This document shows positions 1 to 11,209 of a stretch of DNA of 64,000 nucleotides, in pieces; within the stretch, counting starts at the first letter, position 1; each line of letters starts with the position of its first letter. The DNA comes from Paramacrobiotus metropolitanus. Lineage: Eukaryota; Tardigrada; Eutardigrada; Parachela; Macrobiotidae. A program made the translations under genes and the position numbers. The notes beneath the pieces were generated by a model. That model was not told where the DNA came from, did not search any database, and saw only the letters and a program-made list of their open reading frames with translations. The stretch spans positions 124,001 through 188,000 of the forward strand of contig NW_026570255.1 in the NCBI RefSeq assembly GCF_019649055.1. Reading direction: 5' to 3'.

Positions 1-1756
1 GTGGATGTGGCTAAAGATGGTCTGTTCGTCGATCTGCGCTGTGCCCACCGGCGACGCGAATACGCGCCGTTCGGCCGCATCTTTTTCAAGCGCAGAATGG
101 ATGACGACGATCTCTGCCGTTTTCGTGCTCAACAACAGTCCGTCGTTCAGGTAGAGATCCTGGTGCTTGAGACAGCATCGGGTCCGTGGATCTGGCAAAA
201 CGGTGAAATGAGCCTTCTACCGCGAACCTTGTACGGCAGGGCCGTTGTTCATTGGCAAAGTCCGGACACGGGAATGCCATGCACCGACTTCGTTTCCGTC
301 GAACGCGTTCGTCCTCGCTTGGATGTATCAACGGAAAGAAACTTGCGGCGCCGTGCCGCTTTTGGCGACCCCTTACTCGGCGATTGCGTCCGTCCAGGCG
401 ACTTTATGATGGGCAGTGCGCAATTGAGCCGGAAAGTTCGCTCGCTGTCCGCTGAGAAAATCGAAGTGCTCATTAAGCGAGTTAAGGACAGACAGCTTCG
501 GTCCCAGCGAGCATTTGTGGTGGACGTCGAGGACGGCAAGCTCCAATACATTTACCGGGTACGTTGTGTTGGAAAGTATCGATTGCGCAAACACGTTTCG
601 ACAGCATCAAAGGTGTCGTTAAATCGATGCGAGAGTTTTGCTCATATCGAATTTGTTACAGTAATTATGTTTTTTACGGTTTACAGAACAACCACAATGG
701 GAACAGCATCAAACAGGTCTTGCTTAGAACGGTGAAGGATTACCATACCGATAAGCCGGAGGAGGATCCTAACGTTGACCACAGCGCGCTTGTGGCGCTG
801 CCGTCGATAGTATGGCAAGAGATCTTCTCCCATTTGGACACCGTGCATCAGACGAAGCTACGCGCGGTGTGCGCAAGATGGAACCGCATCCTGGATACGC
901 CAGCACTGCATTCCACGATTGCTATCCACAACGGTGTTCGGCATTTTCTTAACCTGTCCTGTGTCTACCAATGCTTCCGCCCCAGTACACAGCGCTTGGC
1001 CATCAGCTTCGACATCGCTTTGTGGTGGGTTACCAACGACGCGCTGTCTGTGAGCGAATTGTTGCAGTATCTGGCCGCTCGTCAACCCGCGATCCGACTG
1101 CGCACCATCCATCTGCACGGCGTCCTAGTTTACTCGGCGATTAGCTGCAGATCCGACGAACCTCTCGGTGCCGAGTGCGCCCTGCATCCTTCTCCCTTCG
1201 CGTCCACGCACGATGCGGATTTCAGTTATGGTTGGCTGCAGGATTTCCATGACGTATGCCGCCGTTTTCCGTGCGATGTGGTCCTTATAACAAATGGCGT
1301 CTTCCATTTGGTCGCCTCGTTTGATGCCGGATTGACTTGTCAGACGAGGATCCGTATCCGCAGCGCCCGCTTAGTGCGGCGTGGTGACGACTTCGCTAAC
1401 CCTTTGTGGGATGCGCTGGAGGCGGCGCTGCCCGAGCCGTGTGTGGCGAACCTGCACGAACTACTGCAGCAGTTGAAGATGGGCGGGTATCCCAATGAGA
1501 AAGTGCTGCGGAAACTCTTCTGCACGGTATGAAAGACGGTCAGGCTGTGATAATGCTTCTTTTGCGACTTCGAAAAATCTTTCACGGGGATTCCATTTTG
1601 CAGACACTGTGTGGGGTGCAGTCGGCTGATCCGCGGCCCACGGCTCATTACCGCGACAAGAAGTGGTGCGTGGACGGGCTGGAAGGACTGCGGTTGGATA
1701 AGTTGTCGCGTCTCACCCGACACTTTCTTGTTGAAGTGCTGAAGAGGTCCGCTTGA
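1..1756 (+). CDS. F-box family gene A (5' end outside window)
   Basis: Predicted substrate-recognition subunit of an SCF-type ubiquitin ligase, based on its F-box; substrate unknown. Three exons fit the reading frame: 1-558, 687-1526 and 1604-1756, with GT-AG introns of 128 and 77 bp, both phase 0. Exon 1 enters the window at VDVAKDGLFVDL and carries the Tudor/Agenet-like module ending in IYR before the donor GTACGT. Exon 2 has the F-box (LPSIVWQEIFSHLDTV, about 790-900) followed by a leucine-rich body with the LWDALEAALPEP signature. Exon 3 encodes the conserved tail (DPRPTAHYRDKKWC) and stops at TGA 1754-1756. It is a close paralogue of the gene at 11210-13084, including the introns and about 150 bp of 3' flank, so the two are recent duplicates. 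No break is seen in the visible part; the start codon is outside the window. Confidence 0.8.
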
Positions 1757-2757
1757 ACCATCCGATAAGAAAGAGGCCTGTGCGATTCTCCTCCTTTTTA
1801 TCGGTACTGAGCATGTGTCGTTTTATATCAGACTATTTCAGACAGGAAGTAGCGCACGTGAATTTGCTCTTTCATTTCATTTGAACACTGTATTTATTCT
1901 ATATTTATGTTATTCGTTTCGGTTGATCAAATGCTATGAAGCACATAGTCATTGGGGTTAGGCCACAGCATAATTAAATTTTACAAGCCGGCCACGTTAG
2001 CTAACTCAGATTTGTTACGTACCAACATTTTTTGTTTGGACTCAGTATTTATTCTATTTATGTAACTCGTTTGGTTAATCAAATGTTCAAGTAATCATCA
2101 ATCATCGCGGATTTGTTTACATGGGAACAATCATTTTCACAAGGCGTCCATGTTAGCTACCTTAAATTTGGAATGTACAAAGAATTAATTGCCGAAGAAT
2201 CAATACAAGAAGTTATTTACACAGGTAATGAAGCAGGTTTAATTCGGGAACTTCCGCTTTCCTACAAAACAAAAATGCAGTCGCTGTACCGTGAAAGAAA
2301 TGCGAACGCCGCTTTACAATTCTCCAACCTGTGCTACAAATACTGTTATGCAAGTCTGGTTCGCATACTGTTCTACCGTTCACGGATTCGGGATCTCCTA
2401 CCGCGCACTCGCACACTGCGCTTAGTTTGGAAAGGGGCAGACCAGTGACCTGCAGAAATCTCTGTTGAAATTCATCACTTTCCATGTACATACGTATCTG
2501 CCTGACAACTTTCTATAATTTATTGTAGTTTGGTAAAAATTTGTAATAGGCAACAGCCATCAAAATAACGAAAATCCAAGCGCGGGCACACCATTGAGAA
2601 ACAACTGTTTGGTGAAAAACACACTGGTGATTCGTAAAATCTGAAAAACAAATTATGCGCAGATCGGCTTCTTAAAAAGGTTACTACATGCTTGACGCAC
2701 CATCCCGCATCAGGACCTGCACAGCCGGGAGCTGGCGATAGCGGCGATATTCCGTAA
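1757..2757. other. Intergenic, duplicated 3' flank
   Basis: No convincing gene. The first 200 bp match the 3' flank of the 11210-13084 paralogue and, inverted, 36180-36360 (shared core GGTTGATCAAAT). A second, shorter copy of the same motif occurs around 2042-2085. The rest is AT-rich and featureless. Confidence 0.5.
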
Positions 2758-2955
2758 CTATTTATGCGCATTCAGGCAGCGGCTGCAGTCGTTCAGAATG
2801 GCGCGGTCAAAAGGGGTGAATTCGCGGCGACGCTGCGGATAGAGGAAATCGACGCAGAGCCCGAAAGCACCCACGTCCACCACGTGTCCGTAGCGGAGAA
2901 GGCCGTCGTGACCCAGCACTTCCACGCTGATCCTCTGCGAGATCCCGTTGGCCAT
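2758..2955 (-). pseudogene. F-box family exon 1 fragment B
   Basis: The minus strand encodes the first part of the Tudor/Agenet-like exon, from an ATG at 2955: the signature VLGHDGLLRYGHVVDV, then RRREFTPFDR. It stops after about 65 codons, where paralogues continue for another 150-180. No second barrel, F-box exon or terminal exon follows downstream on the minus strand (lower coordinates). It is therefore a solitary truncated exon left by partial duplication or deletion. Orientation is opposite to the flanking genes A and C. Confidence 0.7.
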
Positions 2956-3403
2956 GATGAGAATCTGGAGCTTTAATTCGGGTGGAGCGTACTAGGCAGA
3001 AATAAACTGTTGGTAGTGAAACGTCACGACAATACTAATTTGGAGTGACAGTACTCGTACCAGTAAACACCAATATCGGTGTCGCGTAAACTGTTGCGTA
3101 GCTGAAGAGAAGGAGGCAAAACTGCATAAATTTCGCTCACTGGTTGCCAGCTAACAAGAATCGCAGCACTTGTACGATGATGGACTGAGATTGCACTCAT
3201 GATAATACTTTTACAAAAACACATAGTCCACCGTTTGATTGCTCCTACACGCCACGCGAGAACACCAAAGGTGGGCTCGGAATTTACTTCCTTTGGGCTA
3301 TATTTTGGGGAATTTATACAATTCCAGTGTGTGGTTTGATTAGTTTTCTCTGTAGCTCAGAGCAATTCTTAACCAATTGATTAGTCTTTCATCGTATCTA
3401 ATC

Positions 3404-5590
3404 ATGTGCACCGAGTTCCGACGACGAAACAGTATGCACGTTTTGGGCCACGACGGCAGACTGCGCTACGGCCGCCTGGTGGCCGCAGTGCACGAAGGGG
3501 TCTTGGTCGACCTGCTGTATCCCGACCGCCGGCACACATTCTACTCGATCTACGACTGTTTCTTCCCGCGCGTCCTGTCTGGAGACTTGTTGGCCAGCCT
3601 CTACGCTCTGCAGCTGTCGAGCATTCCAGTTTTCGTCCTGGTCCGCGAAACACCGTCTGGTCCGTGGATGTGGGTCCCGGGTGAGATATCCTGTCATGGA
3701 CGCGGTGTGCAATACGCGTTCTACGACGCACCGGTTGTCAGTTGGCAGGATTCTGTCACGGAAGTACCCTGCAGCGAAGTAGTTCCCATCGATCGCGTCG
3801 AATGCCCGCTTTTTCAGGATTACTTTGAGAAGAAGCGTGCGCTTCCTGAACGGCATCAAGCCCAGGCGATGGTGTCCAAGGAGCTCCAACGCCGCACTGC
3901 ATCTCCCACTATCGACTACACTGCATTACACCGACGCATAATTCGCTATACGCCTCCCCGCCGCGGTAGGCACCGGTATAATGTGGACGAAGTGCATATG
4001 CAACTCAAGTGCTGGTTTAAAATTCCGCCATGTAGTCGTCAGCCGGACGACTGCCGGGGGTATTGCACCGGTGACCATTTGGTCTGCGTCATAAGCTCTG
4101 GGAGTGGTGGCACCCGGTTCCAATACGAAAGCACCTGCTATAGCCTTTTGGTAACCGCAGTGCTCTTAATAAAAACCAGACGAATCCGTATTTAAATTGT
4201 ACGTTCTTACGTGGGTTTCAGGGACGGTTGAACGATGAGCCGAGGCGCGCGCCGGGAATGGATGGGACAGGAGAGCACAGTGCGCTGCCGTTGGAAATGT
4301 GGCGGGAAGTGTTTTCCCAGTTGGACACGGTGGCGCAGACGCGACTGCGTGCCGTCAGCGTTACGTGGAACCTGCTCATGGATTCTCCAACACTGACCAC
4401 CTTTATCGTCATTGAGAACTACGTCCGCTGCAGATCGCGTTCAGAAGAACATCGGTGCGTTCTCACTTCCACAGCGCTCTTCAAATGCCTACGCCCCGGC
4501 ACGCGCCATGTGGCGTTGATAGATAGGAAGGGACCATGGACTTGGTAAGGATATTAGCAATTTCATTTGATGATTTTAATTTGATAGCGCTGATTCAGAA
4601 TATGCTGTCAGAAAGGGGGCCGGCAGTCAGAATTTCGTCTTGACCTTTTCCAACTTTGAAAGAAGATTTCTAGATCATAAAAATTCGCTGATTCTGAATC
4701 TGTAATCAACATGCGTTTAAGAAGATGTTGATGCGAAAACTGAAATTGCTAATATCCTTATGCAGTCCATGGAAGGGGCGGTTGCGAACTGAAGACCTTC
4801 TGCAACTTGTCGACCTACTTCCCATCGTGGCGAAACATCGGCCGGACATCCGCCTGAGCACACTTTACCTGGTTGGCTGGCAGCTGTCCTTCCTGGTCAA
4901 CCGCCCCACCGATCGCTTATCTGTCCGCTGTGCGTGCGTACTCCACCACAAACGGCCGTGCAAACCATGGAGGAAGGGCTACCAGTGCCGTCTGAAGGAT
5001 TTCATCGGAATCTGCGGCGATTTGCCGTGTGAATCACTGCGCCTTGCCAACTGTACGGTTAAATGGTCCTGCCCATTTTACGCTGATAAAATGAGCTACA
5101 GCACAGAGATTCCTGTTGTGGAGATGCGACTGCCGAGTGTCCGCCTGCAGTCGAAAGGGGATATTGTCTGCACGCTGTGGAATGCTTGCGAAGCGGTGTT
5201 ACCGGCGCTGAGTGATGCGGAGCTGCAAGTGTTTGAACAGTGGTCCGCAACGGTGGGCAGTCAAGATGAAAACGAGCCATTCTACAATGCGGTGTGCAAG
5301 GTAGAGATTTCTGCATGTACTATATCATTATTCAAAAACTATTGTTGTGAACCACATTAGCCAAAAAGCTTGATAATGTTTACGCTGCGGCTTTTCGCTT
5401 GCAGGTCCTGTGCGCTGTGCAGTCGAGCGATCCGCGTCCGTCCGCTCACTATCGCGGGAAGAAATGGTGCAAAGACGGCATGCGCAGTTGGCAGTTTGAG
5501 AAGCTGTCGCGGACGACACTGCACTTTCTGCAGCAGGTGGCGCTTCCATCGGGGATTGGCGCTACTGTCGCGAAACAGCGTATTACTTAA
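3404..5590 (+). CDS. F-box family gene C with an extra (introner-like) intron
   Basis: Four exons fit the frame: 3404-4150, 4222-4544, 4766-5300 and 5405-5590, giving about 596 aa. Start is the first in-frame ATG at 3404 (MCTEFRRRNSMHVLGHDG). Exon 1 holds the Tudor/Agenet-like region (LRYGRLVAAV; GPWMWVPGE; VPIDRVECP). The F-box lies in the second exon (LPLEMWREVFSQLDTV, about 4291-4340). The third exon continues the body to FYNAVCK, and the last exon is the family tail (SSDPRPSAHYRGKKWC). Introns 1 and 3 are at the family positions, phase 0. The middle intron (4545-4765, phase 2) has no counterpart in any other copy here and coincides with an inverted-repeat insertion. Splicing it out restores one uninterrupted frame. 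Open and probably functional; expression cannot be judged from sequence. Confidence 0.75.
4541..4766. mobile_element. Introner-like inverted-repeat element (MITE)
   Basis: A 226-bp insertion in the F-box exon of gene C. It has perfect 20-bp terminal inverted repeats, TAAGGATATTAGCAATTTCA at 4546-4565 and its reverse complement at 4741-4760, and is bordered by a direct repeat CCATGGA (4534-4540 and 4767-4773) that fits a target-site duplication. The left end supplies a splice donor (TTG|GTAAGG, GT at 4545) and the right end an acceptor (TGCAG| ending at 4765). Removing 4545-4765 leaves the reading frame intact and adds about four codons derived from the duplication. No transposase is encoded. 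Confidence 0.75.
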
Positions 5591-6476
5591 TGGTCACGTC
5601 GGTGGACCTTTGCGTAGCTGTGGGCTTCTTTCCAGTTGGCTCTCGCCATCTGTCCGTGCTTCAAGCTAAGCAGGAGAAATGTTTCTATAATTTGTCTGTA
5701 TCATGTTGCATTTTTATATATTTTCCCTCTAGTGATCACGTCACGGCGAAGCTTAGCACGGTTGTTTAGAAATGATTTTTACCTTTTTTGCAATACGGAT
5801 GCAGTAAGTTCTGTAGACAATGTATATCCAAAAAATCACGCAGAAGACCGGCTCTGTCACCCCCTTAAAAACTGCAGTGACCTTTGATGTTGTCCATTTA
5901 ATCATTAAATGCATTGTAGCGCATGAGCACTATGTTGTAGTATAGAGAAGTAGCCAGCGAAAGCGTATCGACGCACTGTCATGTAAAACTGCATAAGGTT
6001 CCCTTCCTGGTGCCACGGGTCACTTCATTCCCAGTGGCTGAGTGCGCCGTACTATCGCATTCGTGATTCTCGCCGGAACTACAGACTGGCAGTGTGCCAT
6101 TTTGACGTCACTAACTACAGGAATTTTGCAGTGCGCCAAAAGGGGAAATGCGCATGCGCCATGTAACATGCGAAAACGGTCGTACGTGAGGCGTTCTGTA
6201 ATACACAGCCATCGGCATCGCCGCACAATTTACCGGGCACATTACAATTTTTTATCAGGCATGTGTCGCCCAATTGGTAGAGCTTAGTGTTTTATTAATT
6301 TTTATGTGATTGCCGCAATAGTAAGCAGAATAATGTGCGAACTCGCGCTGTTTAAACAATGCCAGGAAATGCATGTGTTGCTATGGGCCTACGATGACTT
6401 CTGGGCGTAGCGTGGGTGTACGGCCCCCAACCGCCACGGGGTGCCACCCTGCCGAGAATCGTCAATGGTTCAGGGT
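5591..6476. other. Intergenic, no gene seen
   Basis: AT-rich sequence after gene C with no coherent coding exon. Its last 9 bp (6468-6476, GTTCAGGGT) form the left copy of the target duplication of the next element. Confidence 0.4.
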
Positions 6477-7208
6477 GGCCTGCGCTGAAAGTCTGAATCC
6501 GAGTCTGATTCTGAATGCTAAAAGTCTGAGTCTGAATACTGAAATTCTGATTCAGATTACTGGAACTTCAGATTACTGGAACGTAGCTGCCCCCACAGTG
6601 GTTAATTTAGTTTTTGGGTAGTTATACAGTAAGGCACTTTTACGGCTGGGGCCGCGGTTGTCTTTCTTGCTGAACTGTTGCGAATAAATTTTGTGAAGCA
6701 GAATTTTGAAATTTCTGGTTTTCAGGAAAAATGCAGTTTCGGGAAAGGGCAAGTGAGGCAACTTGGCATCGTTAAGGTTCGCTTGAAAGAACAGCGTGCT
6801 GTTTCATCTGCATGGTGTTTGGAGACATGGAGTGTACTGTACAACTTCTACATATTAATGGTTCACGATACTGCATGTCAACCACGGTGCAGCTACAATC
6901 CAAATCATGTTTAGTTTGAACGGATGGTATGGAGCTGAATGTAGCGCGAAATGCATGATTTATTAAATAAGGTGGAATGCTTCATTTTGGGAAACTCGAA
7001 CTTTTTCTCTTCGTATATAGCGAATTAGAAGGCGAAGCTCCAGGCAAAGTCGAGCTGCGCGCGAGCGGAGCTCACGGAGCAGTAAGCGAGGCATGCATCC
7101 GATTTCTGTATAAAAAATACATAAGTACTAGACATTGTATACATACAGTACACGATCATTTTCGGTGTACCCAGTGGTCGAAAAATAAGTGAAGTTACGA
7201 CTTACGGC

Positions 7209-7277
7209 TATCTTTATGTATGTATCTTTATGTAAACTCTTATCTTTATCTTTATGTATGTATCTTTATGTAAACTC
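7209..7277. repeat. Short tandem duplication (TATCTTTATG units)
   Basis: Two adjacent copies of a roughly 31-37 bp unit built from TATCTTTATGTATG and ending TGTAAACTC. It lies inside the 3.67-kb transposon. Confidence 0.6.
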
Positions 7278-7506
7278 GCGCGGAATGAATAAATTTAAAA
7301 AAATATATGCGTATAGACTTGATATCACTTAAATTAGTTCAAATTCTGTCTAATATTTAGTCAGTAATTAATTTCGTAACAAGGCAATCCAAAAAAGTAC
7401 TAGTAGTAGTACATATTACACCAAATAGCACAGTTTTACGTTTTCCGGTAGATTGTGATCTATAGGAAAGGCGCAAAAGATGCCGGCGTCCACTAGGTGC
7501 TGTTAA

Positions 7507-7914
7507 TGGCACCAGTTTGTTTATGACTCGGCGCTGTCGGCAAAACTCTGGGTTCCACCTCTGTCGGCAACACTGATTAAGAAAGTGCTGAGATCAACCG
7601 GAAGCGAGAACACCGGAATTTTGTTTCCGCGGGTTCAGCAGCAAAGGGATGGCCATAATTGTGAACTTTTCGGGATCTTGTTCGCAACGGAACTCATTAA
7701 CAAAACAAATCTGGAAAATGTCAAGTTTAATGTCCAACAGATGAGGCCGCATCTTAGCGATGCAATAAGTGGCAACAAACTTTGCTTAGCCATTTTCCCT
7801 GCCGATGGTGGCGTAGACAGAACAGAAGAACAGAGAAGAGAAAAATGCTGGTTATATAAGATTAAACAACAAAACGGTGTGGTAATAGCCAAAAGGGCAT
7901 GTGGTTGGAAGTGA
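7507..7914 (+). pseudogene. C48/Ulp1-like cysteine peptidase fragment
   Basis: The open frame from 7507 reads VYDSALSAKL, then FPRVQQQRDGHNCELFGI, then MRPHLSDAISGNKL and AIFPA, ending at 7914. This order matches the C-terminal half of Ulp1/SENP-like (MEROPS C48) peptidases often carried by animal and plant DNA transposons: a YDS strand, the Q-x-DG-x-x-C catalytic box, an MR-HL helix and a final FP. The catalytic Gln and Cys are present, but the Gly expected after Cys is Glu, and a stop at 7504 cuts off the His/Asp part. It is probably a decayed passenger or accessory gene of the enclosing transposon. Family assignment is by motif only. Confidence 0.55.
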
Positions 7915-8591
7915 TAATTGTCTAAGGAGCATTTATTTTATCAAAAAAAGGAGTGACAATAGTCAAAATAAGGGGGTGCAGGGTGGTGACAGTAGCCGTT
8001 TCCTTAATTCTTACGATAAATGTGGCATCTTAATTTGCATGCAATTTTTTCGAGTTTATACTGCGTCCTAGAAACTTATACAGTACTTACATGTAGTCAT
8101 GAGTTTCAATTTCTGTACGGGTCATGATTTGTCCATCGCGTTAATTATTCCGCGCAATTTGCGCAGGGTCAGCTAGTTATTGAATAAATTGCAGATAGAC
8201 AGACAGGTACACTTATATACATGTACAAAAAAAAAGCCTTGCTGTTCTTCAAGTTCATTTTATACTAGGTATTTAAGGAAAGAAACTTTAAACAAAACAG
8301 CCTTCGGAAACATTCACTCTTTAAGCATCAATCGACAGAAGCGGCCTGAAAAATCTTGTAGGTAGGGTCAGAGCAATAATGACCTAGGGTATTTTATTTT
8401 CATTTTGCACCAGCAGATGCCATTTACAATTAAACTTAAAAACTTCACGATCACAACAAGTAAATTAACTCTTCTAGAACATCCAACCTTCCCCAGCACA
8501 AAAGCCGAAGAATAAATGAAACATATTCTGGACGTTCATACAAAGAATCTTATCGTCATTGTTATTGCGCAATACTTAATTATAGCTATCG

Positions 8592-8696
8592 TTGTTGCAT
8601 ATCATATTTTAATTTTTGCAAATCTATGAATATATGCACACAAATTGTGTGTATATATTCATACATTTGCAAAAAGTAAAATATGATGCAAACAAT
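8592..8696. repeat. 105-bp near-perfect palindrome
   Basis: Arms 8592-8642 and 8647-8696 are reverse complements with few mismatches (TATGAATATATGCACACA against TGTGTGTATATATTCATA at the centre). The loop is only about 4 bp. It may be a small MITE nested in the larger transposon or a hairpin. Confidence 0.75.
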
Positions 8697-9247
8697 ATTG
8701 TGCATTGTGTGACTCAATATACAATGTTGTTTGCAATTGGACTATTGATGCTTAACGCATGATTTATGCGAAATCTTGTATAAACAGGTGTACATTTTTG
8801 TGAAGAAAAGTAGCCGCAGCAAAGTCCTTAAAAGCTTCAGTGTATTCCATGCAAGACCGGTAAATTACGATTCGGGCCATATAGATCATTACTGCGGCAG
8901 ATATGAAAATATAAGACTAGGTTGGAATGTACATACTGAAAAGTGAAAAGAACGTTTGTATTTCATACATTACCTCAAGCATATAGCGTTACAGTGTACT
9001 GTAAACACAAATTAGTAACGAGTGCTAGTACTTCCCTAAATTTGTTACCGTCGGTTTTATTACTTCTGATGTTTATCGCTACTGTATACATAGTCTGGAT
9101 TACAATTTTTATAATGAGAACCACAACGTTTTATCACCAAGGTCTCCGCACATCACCTTTCACCACCATCAGGCTCCGCGCACCACTGCTCGCACCACGT
9201 TTTGTCTCGTACCACCATTTTTGCGACACCACCATGTATATCAAAAA

Positions 9248-9313
9248 TACCGGCAGTCTCAGGACACTACCGTATACTTGTTTCAATATGGCGGTGTCCT
9301 GAGACTGCCGGTA
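9248..9313. repeat. Perfect 20-bp inverted repeat
   Basis: TACCGGCAGTCTCAGGACAC at 9248-9267 is the exact reverse complement of 9294-9313, with a 26-bp loop. Confidence 0.85.
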
Positions 9314-10156
9314 GTTTCGACATAGTTTCCATACCATACAGTGGTCGCTTATTGTATATATAGTACTAATATTAGCTATACATTGTATTTGGTATTTTTG
9401 TATGCTTACAGGGAGTAGTACTATACATAAAGTTGAAATTAATAGTGTTAAATTAATAGCATCATTGGACGCTAGGACGCCTATATAAAAAAACTTAAAC
9501 ACTGTCCTGGCCGGGCGGCCGAGCGAGTAAATCCGAACGATTCGTTAACCATGAGTGGCATGCGCCCATGAGTGGCATCCAGAATAAGGAGTCAGACCGC
9601 TAGACGAAACCAGTCGTTTTTCCGCCCGGGATAACCATAAAGGCATAAACTAATTTTTTTCAAGTAGTGGTGTCCAGGGACTATGGTGGTGTGAATTCTG
9701 TCCTTGACGGTGTTAGGAGATACTGGTGGTTTTTTTTAAATAATTAAAAGATAATAAAAGTAGTGTGCACAGCCTGGACCCACGTGGTGTACTACGGTAG
9801 TACGCTGTAGACTCGCTTCATGCTTCGGTTAAAATTATGGTTTAATGGTTTTAGTACAGAAACTTTGGTCGTGACCAGCTAGTTTCAGCGTAGTATTAAT
9901 CAGATTCAGAGTTTTAGTATGTTAACTTTTGAAAACTGCTGTTAAAGTTTTCAAAAGTTTCTTCAAAACGCAACTTTTTCTCTAGCAACTGATTTCGGTC
10001 ATCACCGGCCGGATTTTAAGTCTTATTATTCAGATTAAGAATTTCAGTATTTAGATTCAAAGTTCACTAATCTAAATCAGAATTTCAGTATTCAGATTCA
10101 GACTTGCATTCAGAATCAGACTCAGATTCAGACTTCCAGCGCAGGCCGTTCAGAGT

Positions 10157-11209
10157 AATTTTTTCGAATTTCGTCGTTACCGTATGGAGAACGTACTACG
10201 TACAAACCCGTCCGTGAGGTGGGTTTGTACGTGATGGTAACTGGTAAGTGCATCTGCGCTAACCTTGTTAGCATAAAAGCATCCATATACTGTAGATCCA
10301 TTGGAATTCTCTCGCAGTCCTTCATGTATCGTTTTATTTGACTTTCGCAGAGGAAAGCTAGATCAAAACATAAATAATGTTCCTACAGTCTTTGGCAGAT
10401 AAATTTTTTCTGGCTTCGTTACAACTGTCGTCTAATATTTAACGAGATCGACTGCTCTGCTGTATTTGTAGTTGTGCAGATGCTACTTACGGGTAATAAT
10501 CAACACATAAATCATTCAGTTATGTGCTCGCTTAGATCTTGGAAGGGACGTTTGAAAAAGGCTGAAAGCTGTATTTATTATTTGACATTGACGTCAACTT
10601 CAAGGAATTGTAAGTGCCATAAAAGTTTTCGCTCAAGAGTGAACCGTTGGCCGGCAGATTTGCTGAATTGTATAAACTCGTTTCCTTCATTAGGACCAGA
10701 CTGGCTAAAGAATGTGCAATGAAACGAACCTCCACCGAGACGATACTTAGGCTCAAACCGAAGCCCGACTGAATGAGACAGCCTTATTTAAGGCAGCATG
10801 GAGTCGTCTGCAAAAGCTTTGCTCAGTGGTCAGCAAAACTGCTACAATGTAAAAGCACTGTAAATTACGCTAAATGTTGTCAATGATGCATTGCAGTAAT
10901 CTGGAAATTTCTATCAGACTATTGCTGGAAATTTCTATCCTTCATTCTATAATGTGCTATAGTATCATCAATTTGCAGGCTCTCCATTACTGTACTATAT
11001 TCGCCTGCGCCAACACATATGTCGATATTTTGCGGTTTCGTAATTCAAATTGCTTCCCTATACCAACATTTTACGTGCATCCGACTTGTGTCGTGTATTA
11101 ACGATTTGAACTAACAAGTATCCAAGTACTTTAGCAGTTTACAAAACGCCGTCGTCCGTATTCGGCAGTAAAAGTCAAACAGACAACGTTTCCCATTCAC
11201 GCCAATTCC
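10157..11209. other. Intergenic and promoter side of gene D
   Basis: No coding exon recognised. It holds a small perfect hairpin (ACGTACAAACCC at 10198-10209 against 10221-10232). The last few hundred bases precede the ATG of gene D and presumably contain its promoter, but no core element could be assigned with confidence. Confidence 0.4.

Larger units (their letters stand above)
6477..10147. mobile_element. 3.67-kb TIR/foldback DNA transposon, Mutator-like
   Basis: Long imperfect terminal inverted repeats of about 105 bp: the left end starts GGCCTGCGCTGAAAGTCTGA at 6477, and the right end, read inverted from 10147, starts GGCCTGCGCTGGAAGTCTGA. Both arms are arrays of TCTGA-type units. The flanks are GTTCAGGGT (6468-6476) and GTTCAGAGT (10148-10156), a 9-bp target duplication with one mismatch. 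A 9-bp duplication with long repetitive TIRs is the known pattern of MULE and Foldback elements. No transposase is recognisable inside. The only protein remnant is a C48-like peptidase fragment at 7507-7914; the interior also holds palindromes at 8592-8696 and 9248-9313. The element appears old and non-autonomous. Confidence 0.7.

Noticed and set aside
2113-2491. ORFs on both strands between gene A and fragment B
   Set aside because: Opposite-strand ORFs overlap completely, and neither has recognisable motifs or splice context.
8943-9502. Overlapping plus and minus ORFs inside the 3.67-kb transposon
   Set aside because: They run through the inverted repeat 9248-9313 and low-complexity CAC-rich DNA; no protein features.
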